Shown here: positions 22,900 to 35,100 of the stretch, one piece after another
Layout of the letters: each line of letters starts with the position of its first letter
How positions within the stretch are numbered: the first letter of the stretch is position 1
Source: Loripinus fragilis
Lineage: Eukaryota > Mollusca > Bivalvia > Lucinida > Lucinidae
DNA length: 64,000 bases
Assembly: GCA_964019695.1 (NCBI GenBank)
Contig: OZ026520.1
Span: forward strand, 21,900,130 to 21,964,129
Direction: 5' to 3'
Program-made: the position numbers and the translations under genes
The notes under the pieces: generated by a model
Told to the model about the DNA's origin: nothing
The model's database searches: none
What the model saw: the letters and a program-made list of their open reading frames with translations, nothing else

Positions 22900-25261
22900 T
22901 TCAACAACAGCAAAATTTAGGGCAAAGATTTGGTACCAGTAAAATACATTTAAGCCCCCCAGTAGCTAAGGCTGCTGTCCGTTCTAAGGCGGTGATTCTG
23001 TTGTTGTTGATTTGCTGTTTATTGTTGTTCCCATTGTGGGAGTCTGTAATTGTTCTATGTTTTGTTGTATGTTGCTTTATGTCCATTCTTGTTTTGCAAT
23101 CGTCTTGATGGGGAAGAGAGAGTGGGTTGCTTTGCTTAGTTTGTCGTCATAGCGTTTCATGATTGTTGTGTGGCTCTTCCTTGCGATGCCATTGGTTTGT
23201 CTGCAGTTTGTGATTGTGGCATTTCCTATTCATATTCACTTACTATTTTTTATAAATAAAATCCAACATTTCATATTTATAAATAATATAACCTTTAAGT
23301 TATAAACAGTTTTGAGGTTTGTTTTCGTCAAGAAATACCACTCTTTAAGTTTTTTATGGTTAGGCTAACACTCTGATGTGTAGCCATAAAAATCTGAAAG
23401 AGTGGTATTTCTTGACGAAAACAAACCTCAAATTTGTTTATAACTGTATTTTAGTGCATTTCAGTCACATATGATCATTCATATGATTTTATATTCGTGC
23501 AAAAATATTTTATTACATATAGTATGCTATTCGGCATTTTTTCAAGAATTTAAGAATTTGTAGCGCCAAGTTTGGGAATAGTATGTCGGTATGGGTCCAT
23601 GTAACAGACTGAGTGCATTATCTTGACTATGGGGTGCGAAAAAGGACATATGATTCTATTAAATTTTCTTATCATTTTTTATCATCTGATGCTTAACCAG
23701 ATTTTTCCCGGACTTTCCACCAAGATTTTTCGCATATTGCACAAATTCGATGAAAATAACCATCTGAATTCCAGTTGCCGATCTCAGTCTTGATCAAAAA
23801 TAGTAAATGAGTATGATCAGGAAATACCACAATCACAAACTGCAGACAACCCCGTGGCACCGTGAGGAAGAGCCGCTGTATATATCACCTTCGAGCACGT
23901 CATAAAATTGAATACACAGCCCAAAACATCACGAATTTCTACACGTTTATATCTGCTTCTGGTGCACCTTCCTCACACAAAAAGTAAATCTGACAAATAG
24001 AGAAAAAATCTCTGACCTCCTATTTACACCATAAACGTAGGGACCCATAAGAGGTTGCATGACATTCATCGATTTTTGATTCTCTTCCTAGGACAAGAAA
24101 TATTAATCATAATATACAGAACATGCAACATTTGTTTACCTTTTTAGCCCCTCGAAATCTCAACCAGACGACACTCAAATTGTTTTTCTCGCTCAACCAG
24201 CGGTTGAGCATCTGACCGTTTGCTAGGCATGTTTAAGCCCCCCGGTGGCTTAGGCTGCTGTCCGTTTTACGGCGGTGGTTCTGTTGTTGTTGACTTTTTG
24301 TTTATTGTTACTCCCATTGTGGGAGTCTGTAACTGTTCTATGTTTTGTTGTACGTTACTTTATGTCCATTCTAGTATTGCAATCATCTTGATGAGGAAGA
24401 GAGAGCTGGTTGCTTTGCTTAATTTGTCTTCCTGGTGCCCCGTGATGGTTGAGTGGCTCTTCCTCGCGGTACTATGGGGTTGTCTGCGGTTTGTGATTGT
24501 GTTTTTTTCTGATCATACTCACTTACTATTTTTTTATGTTAAATTAAATTCACTGAAATTTAAAATTCAAGAAAATGTAAAGACGTATTATGTTTTAAGA
24601 TTAATTTTTAAATGCTTATTAAATTTGTTGTAAATTTGGAAATTAAGACAAAGTAAATGCAATTATTTGCAAGTTATATGAATGCTATGCAAATTTAATA
24701 CATATAAAATCTGTCCCTACACCAAGATGCGTAGAATTTTCTATTTCTGAGTTCCTTACAGGGGGACTAATTCAGTGGGGTAAATAAAACTGGAAATAGT
24801 GTCCATAGAGAGATTCGAACCCCCATGGTCCCGCTGTTATACACAAACCAATCCCCCATTTTGACCCCAACTCCTCTCTGTATCCTTCCACACCCGATTT
24901 CGCACTGTCTTAAGCTAGGCATCATTTCAGCGGATGCTGGACTGAAACATACTAGACATATAAGTTGTTAGAACATGATTAACAACCAAATACACATTAC
25001 ACACAAACAATGCACTTATACATACCGCCATTTCAGCATTTGGAAAGAACAGCGTAATTAAACAATTAGAATGGACTCAAAGTTGCGCACAAAAAGATAT
25101 AGAACAATTACAAAATCCCACAATGGGAGTAACGAATCAACAACAACAACAGAATCACCGCCTTCGAACGGACAGCAGCCAAAGCCAACGGGGGGGGGGG
25201 GGGGGGCTTAGATGCATTTTACTGGTACCAAATCTTCACCCTAGATTCTGCTGTTGTTGAA
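22900..25261. mobile_element. 2.4-kb element with ~180-bp terminal inverted repeats
   Basis: Left end TTCAACAACAGCAAAATTTA and right end (complement) TTCAACAACAGCAGAATCTA continue as inverted repeats through TTTGGTACCAGTAAAAT, GCTGCTGTCCGTTC and CCCATTGTGGGA. A further direct copy of the inner part lies at 24230-24490, and an inverted scrap at 23825-23875. No transposase domain is visible, so it is probably non-autonomous. The frame at 24220-24633 belongs to this repeat and is not a gene. Confidence 0.65.
23303..23446. repeat. Palindrome inside the long-TIR element
   Basis: GAGGTTTGTTTTCGTCAAGA and its complement flank a loop, with continuing complementarity AATACCACTCTTT/AAAGAGTGGTATT. The arms are about 55 bp. 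Confidence 0.7.
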
Positions 25262-26192
25262 GCGGAAACAATGTTAAGCACGCATGGTGGACTCCTAACT
25301 TTTGCAATGTATCATCATAGAGAAACAATATAATCAAATTAACGCACTATGATGAAACAGGGAAAAGGACTCACGACTCTCAGATAGTCAGAGCTAAAGA
25401 AAGTAAGTAAGGGTGCAAAGATCAGGAATCGATACAGTCAAGTACCACACCCGACCCAGGACACCAACGGGAAAGTAACAAACCCACAGCAGACACCACA
25501 AACGAGAGCCAAGAGGTCAGCCCCCTCCTAGCAGGTGACCACAAAGCACACACAAACAGACGCGCACAAAGACACAGCAAACACTAAGACAGAACAAAAA
25601 CACAAAAGATCCACAAAAGAAGCACCGCCCCAAAACGGCCAGTAAAATATTTCACTGGAGGGCTTAAACCGGTCTAACGGCGCCAACCCCACCCCCAACC
25701 CAGGTGCAGATCGAGACAACTAGACACCCGGCCCACATGAAAGACCCATTATTAATTCAAAAGCATTTCCCCAAGGCAAATTTTGCGCCTGGTTAAAATG
25801 AGATTATATACTGTGTATACCTAGATTTAGATCTTATCTTTCAAATAATCCATTTCATTCCTTCAATGAAGTTTCGAGAATGGAATCTTAATTATCTGAG
25901 TTCTTCCATTCCATTTATCGTTAAATTATTTGCTGTACCCTGATCAGACTATCATGAACAATTTGGTTATGTGACCCAACGGATAATTCATCCTACTCAT
26001 CAAAGGAATAGTTCTGTTAAAAACATAGCATTAATAAATAATTTATCCCTAGACCTACGCAATATAACTAGATATTGCATACAACTTGATACAAGTGATC
26101 AAGGGGTTAGAATAAAGAATAAAGGACTCAATGATACTAATTGGATAAAATATTTCCGACAATATCTCAATGTTTTAATAATATGTCTGATA
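25262..26192. other. Intergenic, no gene seen
   Basis: 25380-25460 resembles the interior of SINE A as seen at 15225-15300 (GATCAGGAATCGATACA, CAAGTACCACACC), so it is a SINE scrap. The rest is unassigned. Confidence 0.35.
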
Positions 26193-26204
26193 ATATTAAT
26201 AATG

Positions 26205-26296
<92 letters not shown>

Positions 26297-26303
26297 TATT
26301 ATT

Positions 26304-26334
<31 letters not shown>

Positions 26335-26357
26335 TAATAATAATAATAATAATAATA

Positions 26358-26441
<84 letters not shown>

Positions 26442-26473
26442 ATGATGATGATGATAATATTAATAATAATAAT

Positions 26474-26544
<71 letters not shown>

Positions 26545-26552
26545 TAATTATC
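26193..26552. repeat. Compound microsatellite (AAT)n-(ATG)n-(AAT)n
   Basis: About 160 bp of AAT, then about 90 bp of ATG (26358-26448), then AAT again. All frames stay open, which produces false poly-Asn, poly-Asp, poly-Ile and poly-Met proteins. Confidence 0.97.
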
Positions 26553-27972
26553 AATGTAATTATTATTATACACTTAAGGAGTGTGTGTACGGTCGGGGTT
26601 ATGGGGGGTGTTGGGCCTGGGTTCAGACAAATCTTTCATGCTCAATTATAACAGCTGTCTATCAAATGTTTATGAATAAGATAATTACTAAAAACTTACA
26701 TATTACCGCAAAGCAAATTATGAAAAAAAATAGCGAATATATGTAATCTTTGAAGGATCTTGTATAGAAGAACTGTCGGAAAAATTGCATTCTTTATGCT
26801 ATCTTACTGAAATAACAGAACGGAATCGGGATAAAACACTTTATCTAAAACAATTTCATTCAAACATTTTAGATTATGCATAAAATTTTATAAAAATATA
26901 AAATGAAAATAATTTTGGGGCGTTTTGTCCAACTTTTTTTTGACCATGGGGACGTTTTAGTTTTTGGGGACGTTTTGACGGGAGACGTTTTGACTTGGGG
27001 ACGTTTTGACTGTAATTGCGCCAGTTCTGCGGTACTGGGGAGCATGGGGAGTTCCTTTTTCTAGGCTGGTACTCGATCTAAATGCATTTTACGATGACTT
27101 CTAAATCGAAAGTAGGGAACAAGAAATAAATTCGTGATTGTTCTATTTTTTAGGTTACAGAAAAAAAAAGTTAAGATCTTTTCAGGATGTTATTTATGTA
27201 AAAACACACAGCCCTAAGATAATATGAAGGTCAGACCATCTGAAATAAATTTTGCTCACTCAGATACCCCAACAATTCTGGTAAGGCTAAACTGCTAAAT
27301 ATAGAACTGGAAAATTCTTGGGCTACTCCAAATTCCACTTTCACTTTGAACTTAGCATTTGTACTGCATTGCCCAATATCCGATGATGAGATACAGGTAA
27401 ATAACTAAATCACTTGAACACATCACAAAATTATCGATGGACAATGAGGCTCACAATTAAAACCATGGAGCACATCATCTTCAGCCATATTATCACCTAA
27501 GTCACTTCGACAAACACAACATCCTCATTAACTTCCAACATTGTTTCCTGTAAAATCATTCCTGTGAGACACAGCTTTTGAACACCCTGGAAGACGACTA
27601 GATCATCTACATCTACATCTATATTGGTACGTTGCTCCGTCACAGTTTGACGATTATTCAACGGTTTGACTTCTATTGGTTACGCATAAAAGATGAAATA
27701 AAAGAGAATAAAGACAGACAGAAGAAATATATAATAATACACAAGATATACAAAAGTAGAATAAAAATGAGGAGAAAAGAAAAATATGTGTCAAATCTAT
27801 AAATACATAAAAAGAGTAGAAGGAAGAAAGTTTTCCCAGTGGCCTTTGACTTGCCAGGTATATATATATTGAGACCAAACTGCCTTCCTTGGAGGTACCA
27901 GGGCCCATACGTCCCCGACAGCATAGCTCCCCACCTTAGCAAGCTACTCAACCACTGGGCCCTTACCTAGAT
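26553..27972. other. Intergenic, no gene seen
   Basis: Includes a G-rich GACGTTTTGAC repeat (26915-27010) and AT-rich DNA. No coding evidence. Confidence 0.3.
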
Positions 27973-27975
27973 TTA

Positions 27976-28830
27976 GAATGAGAGGGTGGATAGCCCCTCT
28001 TTGAAGGATACCAAAGAAGGGGCCTCAGCTGTAACAGCTGGTAGAGAGTTCCACAAGGGTATTGTTCGGGGAAAGAAGCTAAACTTGAAGCAGTCTGTGG
28101 AAGGAGAGAACTGTCTGAACTTCTTAGTGTGTGATGATCTGGTTCTTGCTGTCGACGGAGTCAAGTATGATGATGCGGGTATGTCAACTAGGTCGTGGAC
28201 CACTTTATAAAAAAGGGTGAGTTGAATCTTACTTCTCCTAGCTTCTAGTGACTCCCATTGAAGATGGTCAAGCATAGAGGAAACACTACTGGTGTTTCTG
28301 TACCTATTCGTGGTAAACCTTGCTGCCCTTCTCTGAACCATTTCAACCTTATGTACTTGATCTTGATGATGTGGGCTCCATACTGATGAGCAGTACTCCA
28401 GATTTGATCTGACCATGGTAAAATAGGCGTTGGCTTTGGTATCTTCTTTGCATGACCTTAGATTGCGTCGCAAGAATCCCAACATACTGTTAGCCTTCTT
28501 GGAGATCCTGTCGATGTGTTTTTTCCATGACAATGACGACTGCAAGTCCACTCCAAGGTATTTTGTGCTGTCTTGTAGCTCTAGGACGTGGCCTTTCAGT
28601 TGATAGTCGAATCTGGTGGGGATGCGTGATCTAGTTACGCCCAGCACGCTGCACTTTTGCGGATGGAATGCCATTCCCCATTTGGTCTCCCATTCAGCTA
28701 GCATATTGAGGTCTTCCTGAAGTGCTTCACAGTCTGAGATGCCTTTGATTTGTCTATACACAATGCAGTCATCAGCGAAGAGTCTTGAGTTTGAAGTGAT
28801 CTTATCCGGAAGGTCATTGATCAGCGTAAT
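27976..28830 (-). pseudogene. 5'-truncated LINE reverse transcriptase (minus strand)
   Basis: An uninterrupted frame encodes the C-terminal half of a non-LTR RT. Near 28765-28785 the catalytic FADDC box is visible just after LINDLPDK. It is followed by GMAFHPQKCSVLGVTR, STKYLGVDLQSSLSWKKHI, NSMLGFLRRNL, RSNLEYCSSVWSPH and FSFFPRTIPLWNSLP. It lacks the N-terminal fingers and any endonuclease. The intact frame suggests a rather young truncated insertion. It abuts an opposed RT relic at about 28831. Confidence 0.85.
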
Positions 28831-28944
28831 ACTAAAGACCTTCTTATCCTTGACTTTAGTAAGGCATTCGACACTGTGCCATACAGGAGACTATTTCATA
28901 AGGTCAAGCACTACAGGGTTACTGGCCGCATTTCCTTCTCTATA

Positions 28945-29280
28945 TACTGCAAGACCCTCTTTCGAGTATTATCGGCAGGTGTACATGTACTTTGTACACT
29001 CCTGGTTGCAGGATGAAGCCTACAAATAATCGTATCGAAATTACCATAGGGTACTTTAACCTGCACACAGGCACAGGGGGTGACTTTCCCTGCACAGGGG
29101 ACATCCAAATAACGTCCCCATCGGAAGGAGGATGCACTTATCGAGTGTCATCCCTGCAAATGACACTAGAGAAAGCGTGTTCGGACACCGAAATTTTCTT
29201 CACTGCGAGCGGGGATCGAATCTGGGACCTCTAGCACCAGAAGCAAGTGCCTAACCACTGAGCTACCACGCTATATATAG
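28945..29280 (-). mobile_element. tRNA-derived SINE, family C, nested in the LINE relic
   Basis: On the minus strand it starts GCGTGGTAGCTCAGTGGTTA (A box) and has AGATTCGATCCCCGC (B box). A 250-bp unrelated body follows, including the ACAGGGGACATCC/CACAGGGGGTGACT stretch. Removing it restores the RT order around SWIxS. It interrupts RT coding sequence, so it is younger than the LINE. Confidence 0.7.
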
Positions 29281-29994
29281 AGTCCCGGTTATGTCAGCGA
29301 CAGCAGAGAGTCATACTTGATGGCTCCTCCTCTCACTCTCTGTGATCTCTGGCATTCCCCAGGGCCAGGGCACTGTACTCAGGCCGTTAATGTTCTTGCT
29401 CTATGTCAATGACTTCCCTGATAAAGTGTCTCCCTTGACCACAATCAAGTTGTTTGCTAATGACTGTCTGCTCTATCAGACCATCAACAGTGTAACCGAC
29501 CAGGACTAATTACAACAGGACATTGATTCCCTTGTCAGCTGGTCGCATACTTGGTTGTTGAAGTTCAATGCATCAAAATGCCATCTACTGAAGATCACCA
29601 GAAAGAAGACGTACATGGACACCCGTTGTGCCATAGGAACAGACAGAAGAGAGAGTGGATCATCATCCATACCTTGGAGTGGAACTCACCTCAGACTTGA
29701 CCAAGAAGCAACACATCAGCAACATCACCAAAAAAAAAAAAAAATTCTTAATCTCCTCCGCCGCCACCTATATTAAACTGCAACCACGAAGTCAAGCAGA
29801 AAGCATTCACCACATTTGTCCATCCGCAGCTTGAGTATTCCTCTTTAGTATGGGACCCCCACTACAAACAGGACATCTCAGCTTTAGAGAAGGTTCAGCG
29901 TCACAGAGCTCAGTTTGTCACAGGGATCTACACCTACAGAGAAAGTGTAACCTCCATGCTCCATGATCTGGAATTGACTCCACTACAACAACGG

Positions 29995-30389
29995 CAGGGC
30001 TCTACGTTACTTTTTTAACCCACTAGCCCGGTCGGACAAGGACCTTGAGGAATCTACTTGCCCTGACCTAAAATGCACTAGCCCTGACCTAAAATGTGTT
30101 AACTTCAAGTTATTATCAAATTGTACAGCATCATACCAAATCATAATTGGATTGATTTCAGTTAAACTTTTATAATTGTTTTCAAACTGAAATAAACAAC
30201 TTAACAACATTTATTTGAAAATCATTACCCTTGAGTAAACTGTTTAGACCAAGATAATAGTTTTTTTTTATTTACTTTTAAATTTTCTTTAACTAGCCCG
30301 ATCGGGCTACCAGGATCAAGAATTGACTTGTCCTGACCATGGTTTTACTAGTACAGGTACTATAGGAACATGCTTACTGTAGAGCCCTG
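29995..30389. mobile_element. CAGGG-terminus DNA transposon nested in the LINE relic
   Basis: Ends CAGGGCTCTACGTTAC and CTTACTGTAGAGCCCTG are inverted repeats. The flanks AACGG / AACAA would be a decayed 5-bp duplication. The interior carries inverted CTAGCCCGxTCGG motifs (30020, 30294). Excision rejoins the RT sequence LQQR. Confidence 0.6.
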
Positions 30390-30749
30390 AACAAAGAAGA
30401 ATTAAGAGGCTCGCTACATTCTACACGGCAGTCAACAACTCTATTCCAGTCACCATTCTCGATAACATTATCCCCTCAATCTGACAAGACACTAGATCTT
30501 ACAGCAGAATTCAGATCGAGGTCCCGGCCAACTACAAACAACACAAGAACAGCTTTCTGCCAAGGACTATAAAGGACTTGAATGCCCTCCCACCCTACCT
30601 GGTACTGCTCCCTTCTGTAGAGGAGTTCCTGCCCTATCTACTGAGAATAGCAGCGTAGACACACGCGAGGCTTTTACCGATTTTAATTGTATAGAAGATA
30701 TTTTAGCCTTTTGATGGCGTCACTTGCCTGCGTTGCTTTAGCCCTAGGC

Positions 30750-31080
30750 AGTAGAAGTGGAAGAGATTCCCTATATACCTATCGGAGCAGGCTGGGTTGT
30801 TCTGAATACTGCAAAGCTGGGAAAAGAGATGGTCATGGACATTATAATGGAAACTCCAGAAGATACAACTTTTGCCTTCACTGATGGATCATGCCAACCA
30901 AACCCAGGCCCATGTGGAGCAGGAGCAGTGTTGTATCCACAGTCCACCTAAAGAGGCCTGAATGCAAGCAGTGATACTCCTTTTGGGAGAACTAGGAGCA
31001 GTGCAGATAGCCCTGGAATATTTGAATTATATTTCCTACAGCATCTGGACACAATTTCTTGCAGATTCCTGAACATCTTT
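30750..31080 (+). pseudogene. Decayed RNase H domain from a retroelement
   Basis: Encodes AFTDGSCQPNPGPCGAGAVL, the first catalytic-Asp strand of RNase H. After frameshifts it continues with ELGAVQIALEYLNYIS, the second motif. It has stops and shifts and is not expressed as a protein. A hairpin follows it at 31100-31186. Confidence 0.75.
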
Positions 31081-31099
31081 AGTGATATTCAGTGACTAT

Positions 31100-31186
31100 A
31101 GCCTGTTTATTTCCAGTTGATAAGTGTAATGACTGTGGACTGTCAGTCCACAGTCATTACGCTTATTAACTGGAAGGAAACAGGCT
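31100..31186. repeat. 87-bp palindrome
   Basis: AGCCTGTTTATTTCCAGTT... faces AACTGGAAGGAAACAGGCT, with a GACTGTGGACTG/CAGTCCACAGTC core. It lies in the RNase H relic. Confidence 0.75.
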
Positions 31187-31583
31187 AAAAGGACTTCACC
31201 ATAGAAATACGACAGACTATTGTTACATTGCGACAGAACCTCTACTTCATAAATTGTACTCCCAACAATCAATTTCTCAGACTACGGGAAACAGCTTGAA
31301 AATGATGGAAATGAGTGAGGTTAAGGCATGTATGATCCTGAATGATTATGAAATTTAAAAGACCTACATTTACTACTGTTAAAGACTTTCATCTGGGTCT
31401 TCACTGTTTGCCAAAGTACCCATTTATGGGTTTCTAGTCTTGAAAGTGTAAAAGTTTCACAATTTGTGGTGTTTTGCCAAATAAAATAAATTTTTTGAGT
31501 TAAATTAGAACTACTGTCCTGCCAGCCAAGAGTGACAGTGACTTCATGTTTTGTTTACAAAGTTATCAAGGACTTATGATCGC

Positions 31584-31640
31584 TAGATCACTTGTGTATT
31601 AATCCTATCCTCAGGATAGGATTAATACACAAGTGATCTA
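31584..31640. repeat. Perfect 57-bp palindrome (28-bp arms, 1-nt centre)
   Basis: TAGATCACTTGTGTATTAAT... is followed after one base by its exact complement, with no mismatch across 28 bp. It lies about 210 bp upstream of the first optineurin-like coding exon. Confidence 0.9.
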
Positions 31641-31848
31641 TAGATTCCCGTTAGCTCAAGTGAAGTGTACATGTTTGTGTTTTACTTAGCAATTCTAAAC
31701 AAAGCATTACATCACTGTCATTCTCGATTGGCACGACAGTACATGTAACATCACCATTAAGCACAAGCAAAATACCCAAGATTTATAAATATTTTTACTA
31801 TTTATTCAACAATGTTTAAGTAATTATGATATGAGTTTTCTGTTGCAG

Positions 31849-32126
31849 ACGACCTATGTCTTTTGAGAATGTGAATGGTGTTTATCCCCCATTCATTCCA
31901 CCACCGTCAGGCAGTGGTAGGGGGAGCTTAGGTGGACCTGGAAACATGTCACAGTCATCCGGTAGTTCTTATTCGATATTAACCAACCCATCGGCACCAA
32001 GGTCAACAATGGAGAACAGCCTGTTTAGCCAGCTAGCTAATGGTTCAGCATCAATGACTGATATAACACTGGAGCAGGCCCTAGACAAGGTGCAGGAACT
32101 AGCTGCTGAAAACATGAATTTAAGAG
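31849..32126 (+). CDS. OPTN-like: Optineurin-like exon 1 (first coding; residues 1-90)
   Basis: Begins after the acceptor TTTCTGTTGCAG, so an upstream non-coding exon must exist. ATG is at 31856. It encodes a Gly/Ser/Pro-rich leader, then the start of the TBK1-binding-like coil (LEQALDKVQELAAENMNLR). It ends at AAGAG|GTATGT in phase 1. A TA-flanked MITE starts six bases into the intron. Confidence 0.82.
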
Positions 32127-35100
32127 GTATGTACAGTAAAACCTGTCTTAAGCGGTCACTCATAAAGATGACCAAAATCGGGTTTCATGACCGATTATCG
32201 CTAAATGCAGCATTCTGCAGTACTTTTGATCATTAGGACCTTTGTTTTGACCATTTTTGAGTGGCCGCTTAAGACAGGTTTTACTGTAATTGAATGGTCC
32301 AGCACGAGATTTTGGTACATTTTTCATACATTTATTATATACCTGCGATGAAATACACCTGATACAACCCATTTTCCTACTGGCAATTACAAAATCTTGT
32401 ATGAGGCTACTAACATGATATTTTTCCGTATCACCATCCTCAATATTGTACCAATCTCGTCACATAAAACCCAGTACGTAATCAAAATCACAATCTGAAG
32501 ATAACAATATTAATTGCTAAAATGACATGGTTTTTTTTTGTATAAGTAAAGGAATTATACACGATAAATGCATTTTCTTCTGCACAATGTGACATCATCA
32601 AAAATTGGGTGCTACGTTATTTGCACAAAGTGACGTCATCAAAATTTGGTGCGACATTTTTTGCTATGCTGTTGCAACGTTGCGTCACACGTTGTCAATT
32701 TTGCAATTTTGTTGAGTTTATTGCTAGAACTGAAGTTTGTTGTTTTTATGTAGGTATATAATAAAAACATCATTACTTTAGTAACTTGATCTGAGGGGTC
32801 GGATCAGGGCTCGTGGCTGCGCCAGGAACTACTGGATCTCACTCGACATCGTCTCATGTGATCCGATCGTTCCTGGCGCAGCCACTCGTCGTAATCCAAC
32901 TCATCAGATCAAGTTACTAAAGTAATAATGTGTATGTATCACATATAGTATGGACAAAAGTCTCCATTAACTCTTTGCCTGCCAGCGACAAATTTTGTCA
33001 TCTGCTGATAACCTTTGCAAACTGTTTGGACCCAGATCAAGCCCAACAAAACATCGGGCCTGATCTGGATCCAAGCTGTTTGACAAAATGATATTCCTGA
33101 AAGAATATTTCAAAAAAGTTGATTTTGAAAAAAAATCAGCATACAACAAAATATCAGGAAAAAATACCCAGCATGCAAAGAGTTTAGAATCCTTGTTGGA
33201 GTATTCAGCAGGGCTAAAGGTCTAAATTTTAGTCAGTCTTCATCTACACCCATGCATGTACTTTGTGCATATGAGCAGTAAAAGCTCTCTAGAGATCACA
33301 TGTTTGTACAGGCTTGTCTGAATCTATGCTGCATGCATATGTGATTAACCCAAATTTTATGCTGAATGTATTTTCCCTTCCTTATCAATTGGACGAGTCC
33401 ATTTCCAATTCTAGAGTTGTTGGGTGGTATTTTTCATTTTCATTCAAATTTTAAAAGACACTTCTGTAAGCAAACAGTGGAGAACTTGATGAGACGCCGC
33501 ATTTTGCGGCGTCTGATCTGGTTTTGCACTGTTTGCCAATGTCCCACAAAAAGGACGCTAGGCTTAAATGGGCTAAAGTGCCAAAATCTCATGAGCTGGC
33601 TCATATTCCAGTGGACTGGGTCTATGCTTTTTCTACATTCTCCAGGCCTTTTTTACAGGCAACTAGTTTTCAAAATTTTAGAACTTTCACCTAATATGCT
33701 TAACTCTAATGATGCGGGAATTACTAATGTAGTACCTAAACTCTTCCCTCAAATTGACATTTTTTAATGAATAAAATAACCTGCAGAGTCGATTGCATGC
33801 ATTTGCAACTAAACCAGTGTGGATCCTGATCATCCCATTTTATCATATACATCAAGGTTTAGCATGGTAAAGGTCAAAGTCATTCTACAGCTATCCAGCG
33901 CCTTGCTTTTTTCTTATAATAAATGTCTGTTTTTGTACTTGGTGTATGTATGTTTGTCTGTTTGATTTGATTCTTTTTTACCCCATCAACAATCTTTCAG
34001 TTATGTAGGGACGGGTCTTCTTGGGTTGAACGAGTACTAAGCTGGAGGTCTATGCAGGTCTAGGTCAGAGTCCCAAGGACCCCCAAACATTCAACTTGAT
34101 GTAAAACCCTGGGTCTATGCAGGTCTAGGTCAGAGTATTCTCTGGAGGTCTATGCAGGTCTAGGTCAGAGTATTCTCTGGAGGTCTATGCAGGTCTAGGT
34201 CAGAGTATTCTCTGGAGGTCTATGCAGGCCTAGGTCAGAGTATTCTCTGGAGGTCTATGCAGGTCTTGGTCAGAGCATTCTCTGGAGGTCTATGCAGGTC
34301 TAGGTCAGAGTATTCTCTGGAGGTCTATGCAGGTCTAGGTCAGAGTATTCTCTGGAGGTCTATGCAGGCCTAGGTCAGAGTATTCTCTGGAGGTCTATGC
34401 AGGTCTTGGTCAGAGCATTCTCTGGAGGTCTATGCAGGTCTAGGTCAGAGTATTCTCTGGAGGTCTATGCAGGTCTAGGTCAGAGCATTCTCTGGAGGTC
34501 TATGCAGGTCTAGGTCAAAGTATTCTCTGGAGGTCTATGCAGGTCTAGGTCAGAGTATTCTCTGGAGGTCTATGCAGGTCTAGGTCAGAGCATTCTCTGG
34601 AGGTCTATGCAGGTCTAGGTCAGAGTATTCTCTGGAGGTCCCAAAACACATGTTAAATTTAAATTGATAAGTAAATATTCTCGATTTTACGCTAAAAAAA
34701 TTTGGTTTAATATCTCGACCTATATCTATGGGATATGTATGGAAATCTCACAAGCTGGTATATTCTCGGCTTCACCAGTCTGTCAAATGAGATCTAAGCT
34801 GTTAGCTGTGACCCCATCTCCATATGACCTTTGCTGTTGGTGGTACATTAAACACAAAAAGGCACTCACAAGCTGGCCCATTTGATTGCAGAATATTTAA
34901 AAGAAAACAATGAAAGTGTGAAGAAACAGTTCAATGTGTTGAAGGATTGGAAAGAGAAAGTCAGAGGCAGCAACCAAGCTAACCTGAGAAAATTTGAAGA
35001 GCTGAAGCAGAAAATAAGTGAACAGGCTAGAGAAAATGAGTATCTTAGACAACAGATGCTGCCCAAAGAGGCGCAGGTAAGGCCTGGCCCAAGCTTATAA

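Larger units (their letters stand above)
28835..30655 (+). pseudogene. Decayed LINE reverse transcriptase (plus strand)
   Basis: Fragments in order: LLILDFSKAFDTVPYRRL (28840-28900), then after a SINE QRVILDG and VISGIPQGQ (29300-29370), VLRPLMFLLYVNDFPDKV, IKLFANDCLLYQTIN (catalytic ADD mutated to AND), WLLKFNASKCHLLKITRK, LEYSSLVWDPHYKQD, and finally NSFLPRTIKDLNALPPYL ending near 30657. It has stops and frameshifts and two nested insertions (28945-29280, 29995-30389). It is a dead copy, different from its minus-strand neighbour. Confidence 0.82.

Noticed and set aside
24220..24633. A 137-residue hydrophobic protein
   Set aside because: It lies in the inner module of the long-inverted-repeat element, whose sister copies do not preserve the frame.
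25971..26746. Long open frames of poly-Asn, poly-Asp, poly-Ile and poly-Met
   Set aside because: They are translations of an (AAT)n/(ATG)n microsatellite open in every frame.
27976..28830. An active LINE
   Set aside because: It lacks the N-terminal part of the RT and any endonuclease, so it cannot be autonomous although the frame is intact.
33366..33767. A 133-residue frame in intron 1
   Set aside because: It includes a palindromic repeat and has no recognisable domain.
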